Notes: generated by a model not told the origin, from the sequence alone. Shown: positions 50,534-60,401, counted from the first letter of the stretch. The stretch is DNA of 64,000 nucleotides from Actinomycetota bacterium (GCA_014384285.1 JACNGE010000014.1:1-64000); one strand, 5' to 3'. Translations and numbers: made by a program.

Positions 50534-52685
50534 TCAGAAAAATACGAAACAAGTAAATGACTATGTTCTTCTTTTTTCTGCAGGTGCAGCAGTCGGAACT
50601 TTATTTTTATGGGCGGCAAGCTACATTTTTCCAGAAGGAGATATCGTAGAAGGAAGAAGGGTATTTGAGAATATTCCAAAGTACTTACAATATGCTTTTT
50701 ACCTTCTGAGCGCATCTTCAGTATTCATAAGTGGATATCTATTTTCATTGAGAGCTAAAAACTGGGCTAGAGGCACAACTGAAAAAAGGAAAACTTCTTT
50801 AAGCTCAAAAATTAAAAGCTTTTTTGATGGAATTCTCATGAGGACAGTATTGAGGTTCCGAGCAGCAGGTTTAATGCATTCACTTATTTATGTAGGTTTC
50901 CTAGGTTTATTCGCAGGAACTATAACACTAGAGATCCATCATTTAATGCCACCTTCACTAAAGTTTCTTCAAGGTACAACATACTTTGTTTATTCATTTT
51001 CACTCGAAATAGCATCCTTAGTTTATTTAACCGGCATTGCCTGGGCTTTCTATAGAAGGCTCTTTGGTACAGAGTACAGAATAAAGGTCAAAACAAAGAT
51101 GGATGATTATTTAACGCTAGGCCTCCTTGCGTTTATGGGTATATCTGGCCTTACAACTGAGGCAGGCAGAATAATTGTCGAGGGTTTTCCTGAATATGAA
51201 AAATGGAGTTTCGTGGGTTATTTTCTTGCTGATATTCTTCCAATAGAAAATGGAGTTCTATTTCACAGGACATCGTGGATACTTCATGTAGTTTCTTTTT
51301 TTGTTTTTTTAATATCCCTTCCACAGTCAAAACTAAGACACATCATCACTTCACCCGTAAATATGTTTCTTAGTCCCAAAGATAGGCCTAAAGGAGCTAT
51401 GAAAGATATTGGAAATCTCCTAGAAGCTGAAGATATAGATACTGTAGGAGTAGAAGTAGTTGAAAATTTTTCTTGGAAGCAACTCGTTGACTTAGATGCA
51501 TGCACAGTATGTGGCAGGTGTACATCTGTTTGCCCTGCAAATTTAACGGGAAAGCCACTAGATCCTCGTGAAATTATTCTTAAGGTCGGTCAAGTTATGT
51601 CTGAATCTGGTTCTCCACCAGTACCTGCTACGGTATCTACACCAGTTGATTTGCAAGTAAAAACAGCAAATGTATTCGAAAGAATCACACCAGAAGAACT
51701 CTGGGCTTGTACTTCCTGTAGGGCATGTGACGAAATTTGCCCAGTCAATATTGAAATTTTAGACAAGATACTTGATATGAGGAGACATCTTGCATTAATG
51801 GCTTCTGATTTTCCATCTGAATTAGGAAAAGCTTATGTTGCTATGGAAAATTCATCCAATCCATGGGGAGCTTCACAAAATGATAGATTGAAGTGGTCTG
51901 AAGAACTAGATTTCGATATTCCCATATTAGAAGATCAAAACAAAGAAGAAGTTGAATACTTATACTGGGTTGGTTGTGCGGGAGCATTTGATGATAGAAA
52001 CATTCCAGTAACCAGAGCTGTAGCTACTTTATTGAAGCGTGCTGGTGTGTCGTATGCAGTACTTGGACCCAAAGAAGTTTGTACAGGTGACTCAGCTAGA
52101 AGAACTGGAAATGAATTCGTATTCCAACAACTAGCCATTCAAAATATCGAAAATATGAATAATCTAAATGTAAAAAAAGTTATCACCCAATGTCCTCATT
52201 GTTTTAACACCATAGCTAACGAATATCCTCAGCTTGGAGGTAATTTTGAGGTAATACACCATAGCCAATTATTAACTGAATTAGTTCAATCAGGAAAAAT
52301 TGAAGTCGGTACCAGCGACAACCCTTATGTAATAACCTATCACGACTCTTGTTATCTAGGTAGACACAATGATGTATACACTGCACCAAGAGAAATTCTT
52401 GGATCAATAGGAGGTATAGAAGTTCGTGAAATGAAGCGCCAGGGGACTAATAGCTTTTGTTGCGGTGCTGGCGGTGGAAGAATGTGGATGGAAGAGTCCA
52501 CTGGAAAAAAAGTAAATATTGAGCGCTCAGAAGAAGCAATTGAAACAGGTGCCGACGAAGTAGCTGTAGCATGTCCATTTTGCTACATCATGATGGATGA
52601 TGGAATAAAAGAGCTTGGAAAAGGTGAGACAGTAAAAGTAAGGGACGTATCTTTAATCCTCTTGGATAATCTTAAAAAAGATTAA
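50526..52685 (+). CDS. EtfD-like membrane Fe-S oxidoreductase
   Basis: A 719-residue electron carrier. The first 260 residues hold about six helices of the NarI/cytochrome b type. Two ferredoxin clusters follow (CTVCGRCTSVCP, with a second CTSCRACDEICP). Two CCG domains come last: VGCAGAF with CTGDSARRTGNE and QCPHCFNTI, then HDSCYLGRHN with SFCCGAGGGRMWMEE. This is the architecture of actinobacterial EtfD (mycobacterial Rv0338c), which carries electrons from ETF to menaquinone in fatty-acid oxidation. An acyl-CoA dehydrogenase lies at 61833. Assignment is strong by domain order; the ETF genes themselves are not in the window. Confidence 0.85.
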   Translation: MNSQKNTKQVNDYVLLFSAGAAVGTLFLWAASYIFPEGDIVEGRRVFENIPKYLQYAFYLLSASSVFISGYLFSLRAKNWARGTTEKRKTSLSSKIKSFFDGILMRTVLRFRAAGLMHSLIYVGFLGLFAGTITLEIHHLMPPSLKFLQGTTYFVYSFSLEIASLVYLTGIAWAFYRRLFGTEYRIKVKTKMDDYLTLGLLAFMGISGLTTEAGRIIVEGFPEYEKWSFVGYFLADILPIENGVLFHRTSWILHVVSFFVFLISLPQSKLRHIITSPVNMFLSPKDRPKGAMKDIGNLLEAEDIDTVGVEVVENFSWKQLVDLDACTVCGRCTSVCPANLTGKPLDPREIILKVGQVMSESGSPPVPATVSTPVDLQVKTANVFERITPEELWACTSCRACDEICPVNIEILDKILDMRRHLALMASDFPSELGKAYVAMENSSNPWGASQNDRLKWSEELDFDIPILEDQNKEEVEYLYWVGCAGAFDDRNIPVTRAVATLLKRAGVSYAVLGPKEVCTGDSARRTGNEFVFQQLAIQNIENMNNLNVKKVITQCPHCFNTIANEYPQLGGNFEVIHHSQLLTELVQSGKIEVGTSDNPYVITYHDSCYLGRHNDVYTAPREILGSIGGIEVREMKRQGTNSFCCGAGGGRMWMEESTGKKVNIERSEEAIETGADEVAVACPFCYIMMDDGIKELGKGETVKVRDVSLILLDNLKKD

Positions 52686-52999
52686 GACTTCTCCCCCAAA
52701 AAAAATTTAGCAATATCCCCATTTGATTTGCTTATACTATAAACAACATAAACAGCAGTTGTTAAATTGCCTAATAAGATTAATCCAATAACCCATAAAA
52801 AAGTTTTCAAGGGAGGTTCTTTATAAGCAATCCATAGTCCAAATAAAGTGAACCCTGCATAGAGGTCAACTAAGGAAACAATTCCCCAAGGTAGCTGTGG
52901 AATAGGAGAATCAAAAATTGATACTTGACTTTGTGCCCATAATATTACTACTGTCATTGCTGCGACGATACAATATGAAATTAACTTTGCTATAGTCAT
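52682..52999 (-). CDS. small membrane protein, unknown (DUF1475-like)
   Basis: A 105-residue protein with three helices at about 5-22, 41-59 and 66-90. The PQLPWGIVSLVDLYAGF and IAYKEPP region loosely resembles DUF1475 proteins; the match is by eye and uncertain. It overlaps the EtfD-like 3' end by four bases, tail to tail. There is no catalytic motif. Confidence 0.6.
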   Translation of the reverse strand: MTIAKLISYCIVAAMTVVILWAQSQVSIFDSPIPQLPWGIVSLVDLYAGFTLFGLWIAYKEPPLKTFLWVIGLILLGNLTTAVYVVYSISKSNGDIAKFFLGEKS

Positions 53000-53029
53000 A
53001 CATTAGATTCTAAGGTATAAATAAATAAA

Positions 53030-53638
53030 ATGAAAAACAATACAATTTTTTATAGAGTTCTCCAACTTGATAAGAACGTTTATGGAGAATTAGTTATGGA
53101 GCAATCTTCATTACAAAAAGGATTAGCTATTTGGCTATCCGGATCAATCATTAGTACATTAGCTGTAACAACTTTTCTTAAAAATTTAGTAATTTATGTA
53201 AAAGAAGTCATTTCACAATCGAGCTCAGATCTTCCTCAAGAAGCCATTTTAGATTTTCAGACTTTAATAATTGAAATAGAAGAAGGTTTTGAAGCCATAA
53301 GCAATGTCACAACTTTAATTACAAGTCAACTTTTTGGATTTATAAACGTAGTAGTTTCTATAATAATAATTTTTGCTGTATTGAAATATTTTTTCAGAAG
53401 AGACCCAAACATAATTTTTATAGGAGTTATTTATGGATTTTCCTCAATTCCCGTACTTTTAAATGCGCCAATTCTATTTTTTAACTCCTTAACATTACAA
53501 GGTATGGTTCTAGTAGCAACCAGTATATTTTCGCTTGTTTGCTTAGGGTCCGGCCTAAAGCAGGTCTACATGCTTAGAAATATTGAAGTCATTCTATTAA
53601 TTCTTTTTTCTGGTTTTTCAAGTTTGGTGGCAATTTGA
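53030..53638 (+). CDS. Yip1-like membrane protein
   Basis: A 202-residue protein with about five helices. The start FYRVLQLDKNVYGELV followed by KGLAIWLSGSIIST resembles Yip1-domain proteins, which have a short amphipathic N-terminus and five helices. Function in bacteria is unknown. Its stop overlaps the TTG start of the next gene (TTGA), so the two are co-translated. Confidence 0.6.
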   Translation: MKNNTIFYRVLQLDKNVYGELVMEQSSLQKGLAIWLSGSIISTLAVTTFLKNLVIYVKEVISQSSSDLPQEAILDFQTLIIEIEEGFEAISNVTTLITSQLFGFINVVVSIIIIFAVLKYFFRRDPNIIFIGVIYGFSSIPVLLNAPILFFNSLTLQGMVLVATSIFSLVCLGSGLKQVYMLRNIEVILLILFSGFSSLVAI

Positions 53639-54231
53639 ATGCAGCAATAATTTTGGCAGCAGGTGAATCTCTTAGGATGGGGTTCCCCAAACAACTTGCA
53701 GAATATAAAGGCTCCACAATTCTAGAGACAACAATTGAAACAGTATCTAAATATTTTGAAGAAACAGTGGTAGTTCTTGGATTTGAGAATGAAACAATTA
53801 CAGATAAGGTTGACTTTAAATCGGCAGCAATACTTATTAATGAAAATTGGCAGGAAGGAATAATTTCTTCGATACGAACCGGATTACATCACCTAAATCA
53901 AAATAAAAATTATGACAATGTCTTTATCTTTCTTGGTGACCAACCCTCTATTGATAGCAAGGTAATAGAAAAACTACTTGTAACAAAACATGATTTTGAT
54001 GAGGTTATGATTCCAAAATATAGATATAAATATGGATATCCAGTAGTAGTACCTAAATATTTCTGGAATAAACTTGAGTTAATTACACAAGATAATACTT
54101 CTGATGAAATTGATTCAGTATTTGGAGAATTTGATCTCATTAATTTTTTTGAATCTTCAGAATTTAAAACTAAAAGTATAAATTTTAACTTTTTAAGACC
54201 TACAGATTTTGATGAACAAAAAGATTTTTAG
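53635..54231 (+). CDS. MobA-like NTP transferase
   Basis: A 198-residue nucleotidyltransferase with the signature AAIILAAGESLRMGFPKQL at the start (residues 3-20), FLGDQPSIDSKVI as the metal Asp region, and GYPVVVPKYFW near residue 138. These match the MocA/MobA-like group that attaches CMP or GMP to molybdenum cofactor, but other sugar or cofactor transferases share the fold. No molybdenum-cofactor genes are seen nearby. It starts at TTG coupled to the previous stop. Confidence 0.78.
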   Translation: MNAAIILAAGESLRMGFPKQLAEYKGSTILETTIETVSKYFEETVVVLGFENETITDKVDFKSAAILINENWQEGIISSIRTGLHHLNQNKNYDNVFIFLGDQPSIDSKVIEKLLVTKHDFDEVMIPKYRYKYGYPVVVPKYFWNKLELITQDNTSDEIDSVFGEFDLINFFESSEFKTKSINFNFLRPTDFDEQKDF

Positions 54232-54280
54232 AGTGGGAAAAACTCTCTTATTTTTTTATTAAATTATTTTGTTTTTTTTG

Positions 54281-54286
54281 TAAAAT
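54281..54286 (+). promoter_or_regulatory. -10 box TAAAAT, leaderless promoter
   Basis: TAAAAT ends exactly six bases before the ATG at 54293, the same arrangement as at 829-834, with a poly-T stretch upstream in place of a recognisable -35. Confidence 0.55.
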
Positions 54287-54292
54287 CTAATA

Positions 54293-54697
54293 ATGACTTC
54301 AATTGATTCTATAAACGGTATGACCCATACCGAAGCAACTAAGCTAAGAAGAGCAAGGGTGAGAACTACAGTAACTTTTCTTCAAATCGCATCAACAAGA
54401 TCAGGTAGAGCTCTCCTCACGAAGGAAACGGGTATAACCTCTCCTAAACTTCTACACTGGGCCAAGAGAGCAGAGCTAATGAAGATAAAAAACTTGGGAA
54501 GAGATTATGCGGATCTTTTAGAAGCTTCAGGTATTGAAAGCATTGCAGAATTAAAAAGAAGGAATCCGGAGTCTTTACATGAAACTATGGAACTAATTAA
54601 TAAAAAGAAAAAAATTGTAGACAGAATGCCTTCAGTAAAACGTGTTTCAAAATGGATTGACGAATCAAAAGATATAAAAATTACAGTATCTTCTTAG
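54293..54697 (+). CDS. DUF4332-family helix-hairpin-helix protein
   Basis: A 134-residue basic protein. The DUF4332 pattern is two helix-hairpin-helix-like repeats: RSGRALLTKETGITSPKLLHWAKRAELMKIKNLG, in outline, then YADLLEASGIESIAELKRRNPESLHETM. Such repeats bind DNA or RNA without sequence specificity in related folds. It ends in a basic linker. The family is poorly characterised and no partner is evident; its promoter is separate from the neighbours. Confidence 0.8.
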   Translation: MTSIDSINGMTHTEATKLRRARVRTTVTFLQIASTRSGRALLTKETGITSPKLLHWAKRAELMKIKNLGRDYADLLEASGIESIAELKRRNPESLHETMELINKKKKIVDRMPSVKRVSKWIDESKDIKITVSS

Positions 54698-54710
54698 TTA
54701 ATCATCAATC

Positions 54711-54716
54711 TATTAT
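54711..54716 (+). promoter_or_regulatory. -10 box TATTAT before nadE
   Basis: TATTAT ends six bases before the GTG at 54723, matching the leaderless spacing seen at several other genes. Confidence 0.5.
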
Positions 54717-54722
54717 TGTATT

Positions 54723-56432
54723 GTGAATACAAAAAAGATTAGATTAACAGCTGCACAACTATCATTTTCAGTTGGCGCGATCCAAGAAAATAAATCTAAA
54801 ATAATTGACACCCTAGAACAATCTGAGAAAATACAATCAGATATTGTTATATTTCCAGAACTTTCTATAACTGGATATCCTCCAGAAGATTTACTTTTAA
54901 GAGAAAGCTTTATTGGAAAAAACTTTGCCGTTCTTGAAGAAATAGCTGAATACTCTGGCTCAAGCAGTGCAATAGTTGGTTTTGTAGATAGAAGCCTCAA
55001 TGAAGATTCAACTGATAATTATGATAGAAAAATTTCAAATGCGGCAGCTATAGTTCAAAATGGAGATGTAAAAGGCATATATCATAAATGCTTTCTTCCA
55101 AATTATTCAGTTTTTGATGAAGCTAGATATTTTGCTAAAGGAAGTAGCCCAGCAGATCTATTTTGGTATGAGGATGTAGCTATAGGTATCAATATTTGTG
55201 AAGACATTTGGATAGACAATGGCCCTGCAGAGATGCAGGTTCAAGCAGGAGCCTCGATTATTGTTAATATAAACGCGTCTCCTTTTGACATTAATAAAAC
55301 TAACTCACGACGAAATAAAGTGATGGAGAAAGCCAAAAAATTAAATGTTCCAATAATATATCTGAATATGGTAGGTGGACAAGATGAACTAGTTTTTGAT
55401 GGAGGATCTTTTGTTGTTGATTCAGCTGGAGAAATTTTATATCAAGCAAAACAATTCCAAGAAGAAATATTTTCTTTAGACTTAGAAGTTCAAATAAAAG
55501 ATATAATTTCTGATTCAAAACTCACACTAAATATTAAGAAGCAAGATCTCCCAATTCTAAAACCTCAGGATACCTTTAGTGAGCTTGAGTCTATGTACGA
55601 GGCTCTTAAATTAGGAGTTTCAGACTATGTAAGAAAAAATAATTTTCAAAAAGTTCTTGTGGGGTTATCTGGTGGAATTGATTCAGCCTTAACTGCAACA
55701 ATTGCTGTAGATGCTCTTAGTTCAGATAACGTAATTGGGATTGCAATGCCTTCCAAATATAATCCGGATAGTTCATTAGAGGATGCCAAAAATTTAGCTC
55801 AAAATTTAGGTATAGAATTTAAGGTTATTGAAATAGAAGAAACTGTAGAAAAATTAAGAACCCTACTAAAGGAAAGTTTACAAGAACCTCTTTCCGGAGT
55901 TACAGATGAGAACATACAATCGAGGATAAGAGGAAATATTATTATGGGGCTCTCGAATCAGTTGGGAGCAATGGTCTTATCTACAGGTAATAAATCAGAA
56001 ATGGCTGTCGGCTATTCGACGCTTTACGGAGATCTTGCAGGTGGGTTTGCTCTACTGAAAGACGTATACAAGACAGAAGTTTATAAACTTGCAGAGTTCA
56101 GAAATAATAAATCAGAGGTAATCCCTTTAAATTCAATAACCAAGGAACCTAGTGCCGAGTTAAGAGATGATCAGTTTGATTCAGACTCCCTTCCAGATTA
56201 TGAACTACTTGATAAGATTTTAAAAATGTATATTGAATCTGATTTTTCCTCAGAAAAAATTATCGCCTCCGGTATTGAAAACAATATTGTTTATGACGTA
56301 TTAGAAAAGGTAGATAAAAATGAATACAAACGGAAACAGGTTGCCCCTGGGGTAAAATTAACGGAAAGAGCATTTGGTAAAGATAGAAGAATGCCAATAA
56401 CAAATACTTACATAAGAGAAAGATATTTATAA
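54723..56432 (+). CDS. nadE: glutamine-dependent NAD+ synthetase
   Basis: A 569-residue two-domain enzyme. Residues 1-260 are a nitrilase-type glutaminase with catalytic Glu in FPELSITGYPPED, Lys in YHKCFLPNY and Cys in INICEDIW. Residues about 300-569 are the ATP-PPase synthetase with SGGIDSALTATIAV and the CTGNKSEMAVGYS-type loop (here LSTGNKSEMAVGYST). It amidates nicotinate adenine dinucleotide to NAD+. It starts at GTG; the next GTG start follows its stop by one base. Confidence 0.95.
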   Translation: MNTKKIRLTAAQLSFSVGAIQENKSKIIDTLEQSEKIQSDIVIFPELSITGYPPEDLLLRESFIGKNFAVLEEIAEYSGSSSAIVGFVDRSLNEDSTDNYDRKISNAAAIVQNGDVKGIYHKCFLPNYSVFDEARYFAKGSSPADLFWYEDVAIGINICEDIWIDNGPAEMQVQAGASIIVNINASPFDINKTNSRRNKVMEKAKKLNVPIIYLNMVGGQDELVFDGGSFVVDSAGEILYQAKQFQEEIFSLDLEVQIKDIISDSKLTLNIKKQDLPILKPQDTFSELESMYEALKLGVSDYVRKNNFQKVLVGLSGGIDSALTATIAVDALSSDNVIGIAMPSKYNPDSSLEDAKNLAQNLGIEFKVIEIEETVEKLRTLLKESLQEPLSGVTDENIQSRIRGNIIMGLSNQLGAMVLSTGNKSEMAVGYSTLYGDLAGGFALLKDVYKTEVYKLAEFRNNKSEVIPLNSITKEPSAELRDDQFDSDSLPDYELLDKILKMYIESDFSSEKIIASGIENNIVYDVLEKVDKNEYKRKQVAPGVKLTERAFGKDRRMPITNTYIRERYL

Positions 56433-56433
56433 C

Positions 56434-57264
56434 GTGCACCTGATTAATGGAGTCGAAGTAAGTGAAGAGAACTTTGTTACACCTATTCAAAACTTATCAG
56501 TCTGGAGGGGTGATGGAATTTTTGAAGCGATCAGAATTCATGACGGTTTTTTATTTGCACTCGAAAGACATCTTCAAAGATTGAAACAATCAGCACATAA
56601 GATGCTGTTTGAAAATGTTGATTTTGAAAAAATAAAAAAAGATTTAGTTCTAGTGGCATCGCAATACAAGGATGGCTATGTGCGAGTTATAATTGGTAGA
56701 TCAAATTCAATAAATGACTACGACGTTTATGTTTTCCATCAGGAACCAGTATTAATTCCTGATCACTATTCTTTACAATCACAATCTAGCCCATGGCACC
56801 CCGGAGGCGATTTCTCACTGGAAGAAAATCAAGTGATAGGAAATAAGTCAACATCTTATGCACAAAATATTACTCAAACAAGAATTGCTGAAAAAAAAGG
56901 ATACTCCGATGCCTTACTTTTAAATAGAGAAAAAATTGTATTAGAAGGACCAACATTTTCAGTCGGTTGGATTAAAGGTGATGTTGTCTATGTTCCTGAT
57001 TTGGAACTTGGAATACTAGATTCAATAACTAGACAATATATTCTTCTTTTTGGAAGGAACAATCAAATTAAAGTTAGAGAAAGTCGTACAACTATAGAGG
57101 AACTATATGATGTGGATACCGTCTTCGCCCTTTCTACAGCAAAACATGGAAAATTTGTTTCTAAAATTGATAACACAACATACACCCAAAGTCCTGTTCT
57201 TGAGACAATCCAAGACTGTTTTACAAAACAAATAAAAGCTGAAAAGTCGACTTACTTAAAATAG
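56434..57264 (+). CDS. class IV PLP aminotransferase (PabC or BCAT/DAT-like)
   Basis: A 276-residue fold type IV PLP enzyme. Key parts are WRGDGIFEAIRIHDGFLFALERHL (N-terminal), YKDGYVRVIIGRSN, the GNKSTSYAQNI lysine region and a C-terminal phosphate-binding DSITRQYI. The family includes aminodeoxychorismate lyase (PabC), branched-chain and D-amino-acid aminotransferases. Sequence motifs do not settle which; no pabA/pabB or ilv genes are near. It starts at GTG one base after nadE and ends eight bases before selD. Confidence 0.8.
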   Translation: MHLINGVEVSEENFVTPIQNLSVWRGDGIFEAIRIHDGFLFALERHLQRLKQSAHKMLFENVDFEKIKKDLVLVASQYKDGYVRVIIGRSNSINDYDVYVFHQEPVLIPDHYSLQSQSSPWHPGGDFSLEENQVIGNKSTSYAQNITQTRIAEKKGYSDALLLNREKIVLEGPTFSVGWIKGDVVYVPDLELGILDSITRQYILLFGRNNQIKVRESRTTIEELYDVDTVFALSTAKHGKFVSKIDNTTYTQSPVLETIQDCFTKQIKAEKSTYLK

Positions 57265-57272
57265 GAGGTGAA

Positions 57273-58304
57273 ATGAGGTTAACACAATATTCTCACGGTT
57301 CTGGTTGAGCTTGTAAATTATCACCTAGTGAGCTTGCACAAGTATTGTCGCAATTTAAAAATCATAAAGCTCTAGCTGGAAGCGATGTTTCAGTTGGCTT
57401 GAATAATCCAGATGATGCCGGAGTAATTACTGCCAATGGAACCAATTTAATACAGTCAATTGACTTTTTTACTCCTATTCTTGATAACCCATACGACTGG
57501 GGTAGAGTAGCTGCTGCGAATGCTTTGTCTGACATCTATGCAATGGGGGGTGAGCCACTGTCAGCTTTACAATTAGTCTGTTGGCCGCGCGATCATATCA
57601 GTTTTGAAGTCCTTGGCGAAGTAATTAAAGGTGGATTAGATGTTATGGCAAAAGCAAATTGTTCTGTAATTGGTGGCCACAGTATTGATGACAATGAACC
57701 GAAGTACGGGTTTTCAGTGACAGGAGTAGCGACCAGAAATGTATTTTTGAATAACAGTATAAAAGATGGAGATAAACTTTTTTTATCAAAACCGTTAGGA
57801 ACTGGAGTTATATCTTCAGCTATTAAAAAAAATCAAGCTAATCCTGAAATAATAGAAGAGGCCACAAAGGTAATGGTAGGCTTGAATGATGCCGCATCTG
57901 AATTTGCTCACAAACATAATGCAAACGCAGTAACAGACATAACAGGCTTTGGACTTTTTGGTCATTTAAGTGAAATGCTAAAAAATACTAACTTAGGAGC
58001 AAATATTATTAGCAAAAACATTCCAGTTATTAATGGAGCACAAAAACTTATTGATGATGGACTCTTTTCATCCGGAAGTCAGAGAAATTTAGATTATGTT
58101 ATTGACTCAATCATGAACAATACAGAAAATTTGAACTTTATAAAACTTTGTTGTGATGCACAAACTAGTGGAGGTCTCCTTGTATCTGTACCTAAAGATG
58201 AACAAGTAGATATCGAATTAGTTAAAGAGACCATGGGAGTTGAGCTATGGGAAATAGGTCAAATTAATAGCGAATATATCGAAAAGATAAATATTATCTA
58301 TTAG
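57273..58304 (+). CDS. selD: selenophosphate synthetase SelD, selenocysteine-containing
   Basis: Makes selenophosphate, the selenium donor for Sec-tRNA. The ORF track starts at 57345 because of an in-frame TGA (57306-57308). The ATG at 57273, behind a perfect AGGAGGTG ribosome site, adds LTQYSHGSGUACKLSP, and the TGA sits exactly at the catalytic Cys/Sec before the conserved CK. The rest has NPDDAGV and DFFTPILDNPYDWGRVAAANALSDIYAMGG, in outline, and TDITGFGLFGHL and CDAQTSGGLLVSVP. The 343-residue length is normal. Neighbours are a class IV aminotransferase and a hydrolase; selA and selB are absent here. Confidence 0.96.
57325..57342 (+). promoter_or_regulatory. candidate SECIS hairpin in selD (weak)
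   Basis: CTAGTG-AGCTTG-CACAAG pairs as CT/AG and GTG/CAC with a single A-A mismatch. The loop AGCTTG has G at its second position and begins 22 bases after the TGA. It fits spacing and loop rules for bacterial SECIS but the stem is weak. Confidence 0.4.
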
Positions 58305-58306
58305 TA

Positions 58307-59227
58307 ATGATAAAAAAATTGACCAAATTATTTGCAATAGCAACTCTTGCGAAGAATTTAATTGGAACAAAATCAGATGAAACTGAGGGACTTACTCAGA
58401 TTCATCCATCTAAAATTCCAGGAAGAACAATCTTTATCAGAGAGAAAGAATACTTTATTCGTGAAGTACATATAGAGAACACTACGCCAATTGTTTTTCT
58501 TCATAGTTGGGGATCTGACTCTCTTGGTAGTTGGTTTAAGATTCTTCCATTTTATAAAAATAAAAATTCATTTATAACAATTGATATGAAAAATCATGGA
58601 AAATCAGATGCTAGCTGGAAAAGATGGGATGTAGATGAGAATGCAGATATTGTAATAAGTATTTTAGAACAACTAAGAATAACGAAGTGCAACATAGTTG
58701 GTTGGTCAATGGGAAGTGCAGTTGCGTTAAGTATCTCAAGAAAGAGAGAAGACTTGATAAACAAAATGGTTTTAATTACTCCTTTTAGTTGGCTTGGTGG
58801 AGCGGTTTATAAAGACAAACCTTTATTTAAGGCATTTATAGCCACAGTAAGAATCAGAGAAAGATTATTTCCCAATATGAATTCCAAATCAAAATACTCT
58901 CATCTTCGAAAAACTGGGGCATTAGAAAATGAATACACAGATTGGGCCTGGAACAATCTACACAAATCTAAAGATGACTTCATATACGAAGACGGAGGTA
59001 GATATGTTGTTCCATACGATGCAAGACCTTGGCTAAAAGAAATAAAAACTCAAACATTGGTTATTACAGGTGGAAAAGATAATCTAGTTCCTGAAGAGAC
59101 ATCTCAGGAAGTCATAAAAAATTTAGATAATGTTAAAGAGTTAATATTTGATAATGCTGCCCACTCTATTCCGTGGACCCATGACCAAGAGTTAATTGAT
59201 GAGTTAGAAATCTTTTTTCAAGAATGA
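58307..59227 (+). CDS. alpha/beta hydrolase
   Basis: A 306-residue hydrolase. The oxyanion region is FLHSWGSDSLGSW, the nucleophile Ser is in IVGWSMGSAVALS (about residue 136), the acid lies near LVITGGKDNLVP, and the His in AAHSIPWTHD. It may be cytoplasmic; a hydrophobic N-terminal stretch (LTKLFAIATLAKNLIG) could act as an anchor. The substrate is unknown. It begins three bases after selD and ends with an ATGA overlap on the glycosyltransferase gene. Confidence 0.85.
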   Translation: MIKKLTKLFAIATLAKNLIGTKSDETEGLTQIHPSKIPGRTIFIREKEYFIREVHIENTTPIVFLHSWGSDSLGSWFKILPFYKNKNSFITIDMKNHGKSDASWKRWDVDENADIVISILEQLRITKCNIVGWSMGSAVALSISRKREDLINKMVLITPFSWLGGAVYKDKPLFKAFIATVRIRERLFPNMNSKSKYSHLRKTGALENEYTDWAWNNLHKSKDDFIYEDGGRYVVPYDARPWLKEIKTQTLVITGGKDNLVPEETSQEVIKNLDNVKELIFDNAAHSIPWTHDQELIDELEIFFQE

Positions 59228-60363
59228 GAAATGTACTTTTTATAGCACCAACCACTTATAAACTTCCACTAGACAATAACATGACAAAAAAATTTGAGTA
59301 TTTGTCTCAAATTTGCAATTTGAATGTGGTTGCATTTGCAAATGAAAAAAAAGAATATAAACTTGGGAACACAAACCTCTACTTTTATAAAAAAACATCT
59401 AGTAGGTTTTACAACTACTTAAAAATAATAATCGTATCTTTATTTTCAATTTCAAAGATAATCAATAGAAACAGAATTGAAATCGTTTCATTTCAAGACC
59501 CAGTTTCAAGTTTTCTTTCAATGTTTATTATTAAGCTTCGACACAAGAAAGTAAAAGTAATAGTTGAAACCCACGGAGATTTTATTGAGACATTAAATTT
59601 AGAAAAAAATCTCATTTTTCCTAAATTCTACAAAAGTCTTTTTAAAAAACTCTCTACTTACACAATTCAAAAATCGGATATTATAAGAGCTGTATCATCT
59701 TCAACTGAAGACCAAGTTAGAAAAATAAGTAAAACAAAGGAAATAGTCAGGTTTCCAGCGTGGGTTGATTTTGATGATTTTAAGGATATTGAAATTGTTA
59801 GAAATAAAAAACAAATGTTTCAAATTTTGTTTATCGGGAGTGTCACAGACAGAAAAAAACCTCATTTAATAATTGAAGCTATGAGCCTTTTAAAAAAAGA
59901 AAATATAGAACTTTTAATTGTTGGACCAACGCCAAATTTAAAATACTTAGAGTCTTTAAAAAGTCTTATTGTTAAAAATGAACTCAAAGAGAAAGTTAAA
60001 TTTTTTGGTGAAGTAAATAGAGAAGAAGTAAAGTCTTTATATTCTAAAATTAACTTAATGATTCTTCCCTCTGTCTCGGAAGGTCTTGCAAGAGTTATAT
60101 TCGAGTCACAAGCAACAGCCTGCCCGGTCCTAGTAACTGATGCTCCAGGTATGGGGGACATTGTGATTGATGGTCAAACGGGATATGTGTTTGAAAGTAA
60201 TAATATTGTTAGTCTTTCAGAAAAGATAAATTATATAGAAGAAAATTACAATGAAGCCGTTCATGTTGGAAGAAATGCTAAAGAGTTTATATTAAATAAC
60301 TATTCTGCAGAAAATTTTAAATTCAGTTTCAAAAAAATTTTTGACACAGTTTATAGTAAATAA
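59224..60363 (+). CDS. GT-B glycosyltransferase (GT4 family)
   Basis: A 379-residue glycosyltransferase. The C-terminal GT4 half has ILFIGSVTDRKKPHLIIEAM, VGPTPNLKYLESLK, KVKFFGEVNREEVKSLYSK and the donor-binding LPSVSEGLARVIFESQATACPV (shown in pieces), with the E-X7-E pattern in that segment. The N-terminal half is acceptor-specific and AT-rich. It may glycosylate a lipid or envelope polymer. No other sugar genes are in sight, so the product is unknown. Confidence 0.85.
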   Translation: MRNVLFIAPTTYKLPLDNNMTKKFEYLSQICNLNVVAFANEKKEYKLGNTNLYFYKKTSSRFYNYLKIIIVSLFSISKIINRNRIEIVSFQDPVSSFLSMFIIKLRHKKVKVIVETHGDFIETLNLEKNLIFPKFYKSLFKKLSTYTIQKSDIIRAVSSSTEDQVRKISKTKEIVRFPAWVDFDDFKDIEIVRNKKQMFQILFIGSVTDRKKPHLIIEAMSLLKKENIELLIVGPTPNLKYLESLKSLIVKNELKEKVKFFGEVNREEVKSLYSKINLMILPSVSEGLARVIFESQATACPVLVTDAPGMGDIVIDGQTGYVFESNNIVSLSEKINYIEENYNEAVHVGRNAKEFILNNYSAENFKFSFKKIFDTVYSK

Positions 60364-60401
60364 ACTTAGGTTCTTTTTTAAAAATTGTCTAACCTTGTTG
60401 C

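Noticed and set aside
57345-58304. selD start at TTG 57345 as in the ORF track
   Set aside because: It would remove the catalytic N-terminal segment, and the strong ribosome site and conserved HGSG-CK motif lie upstream through the TGA.
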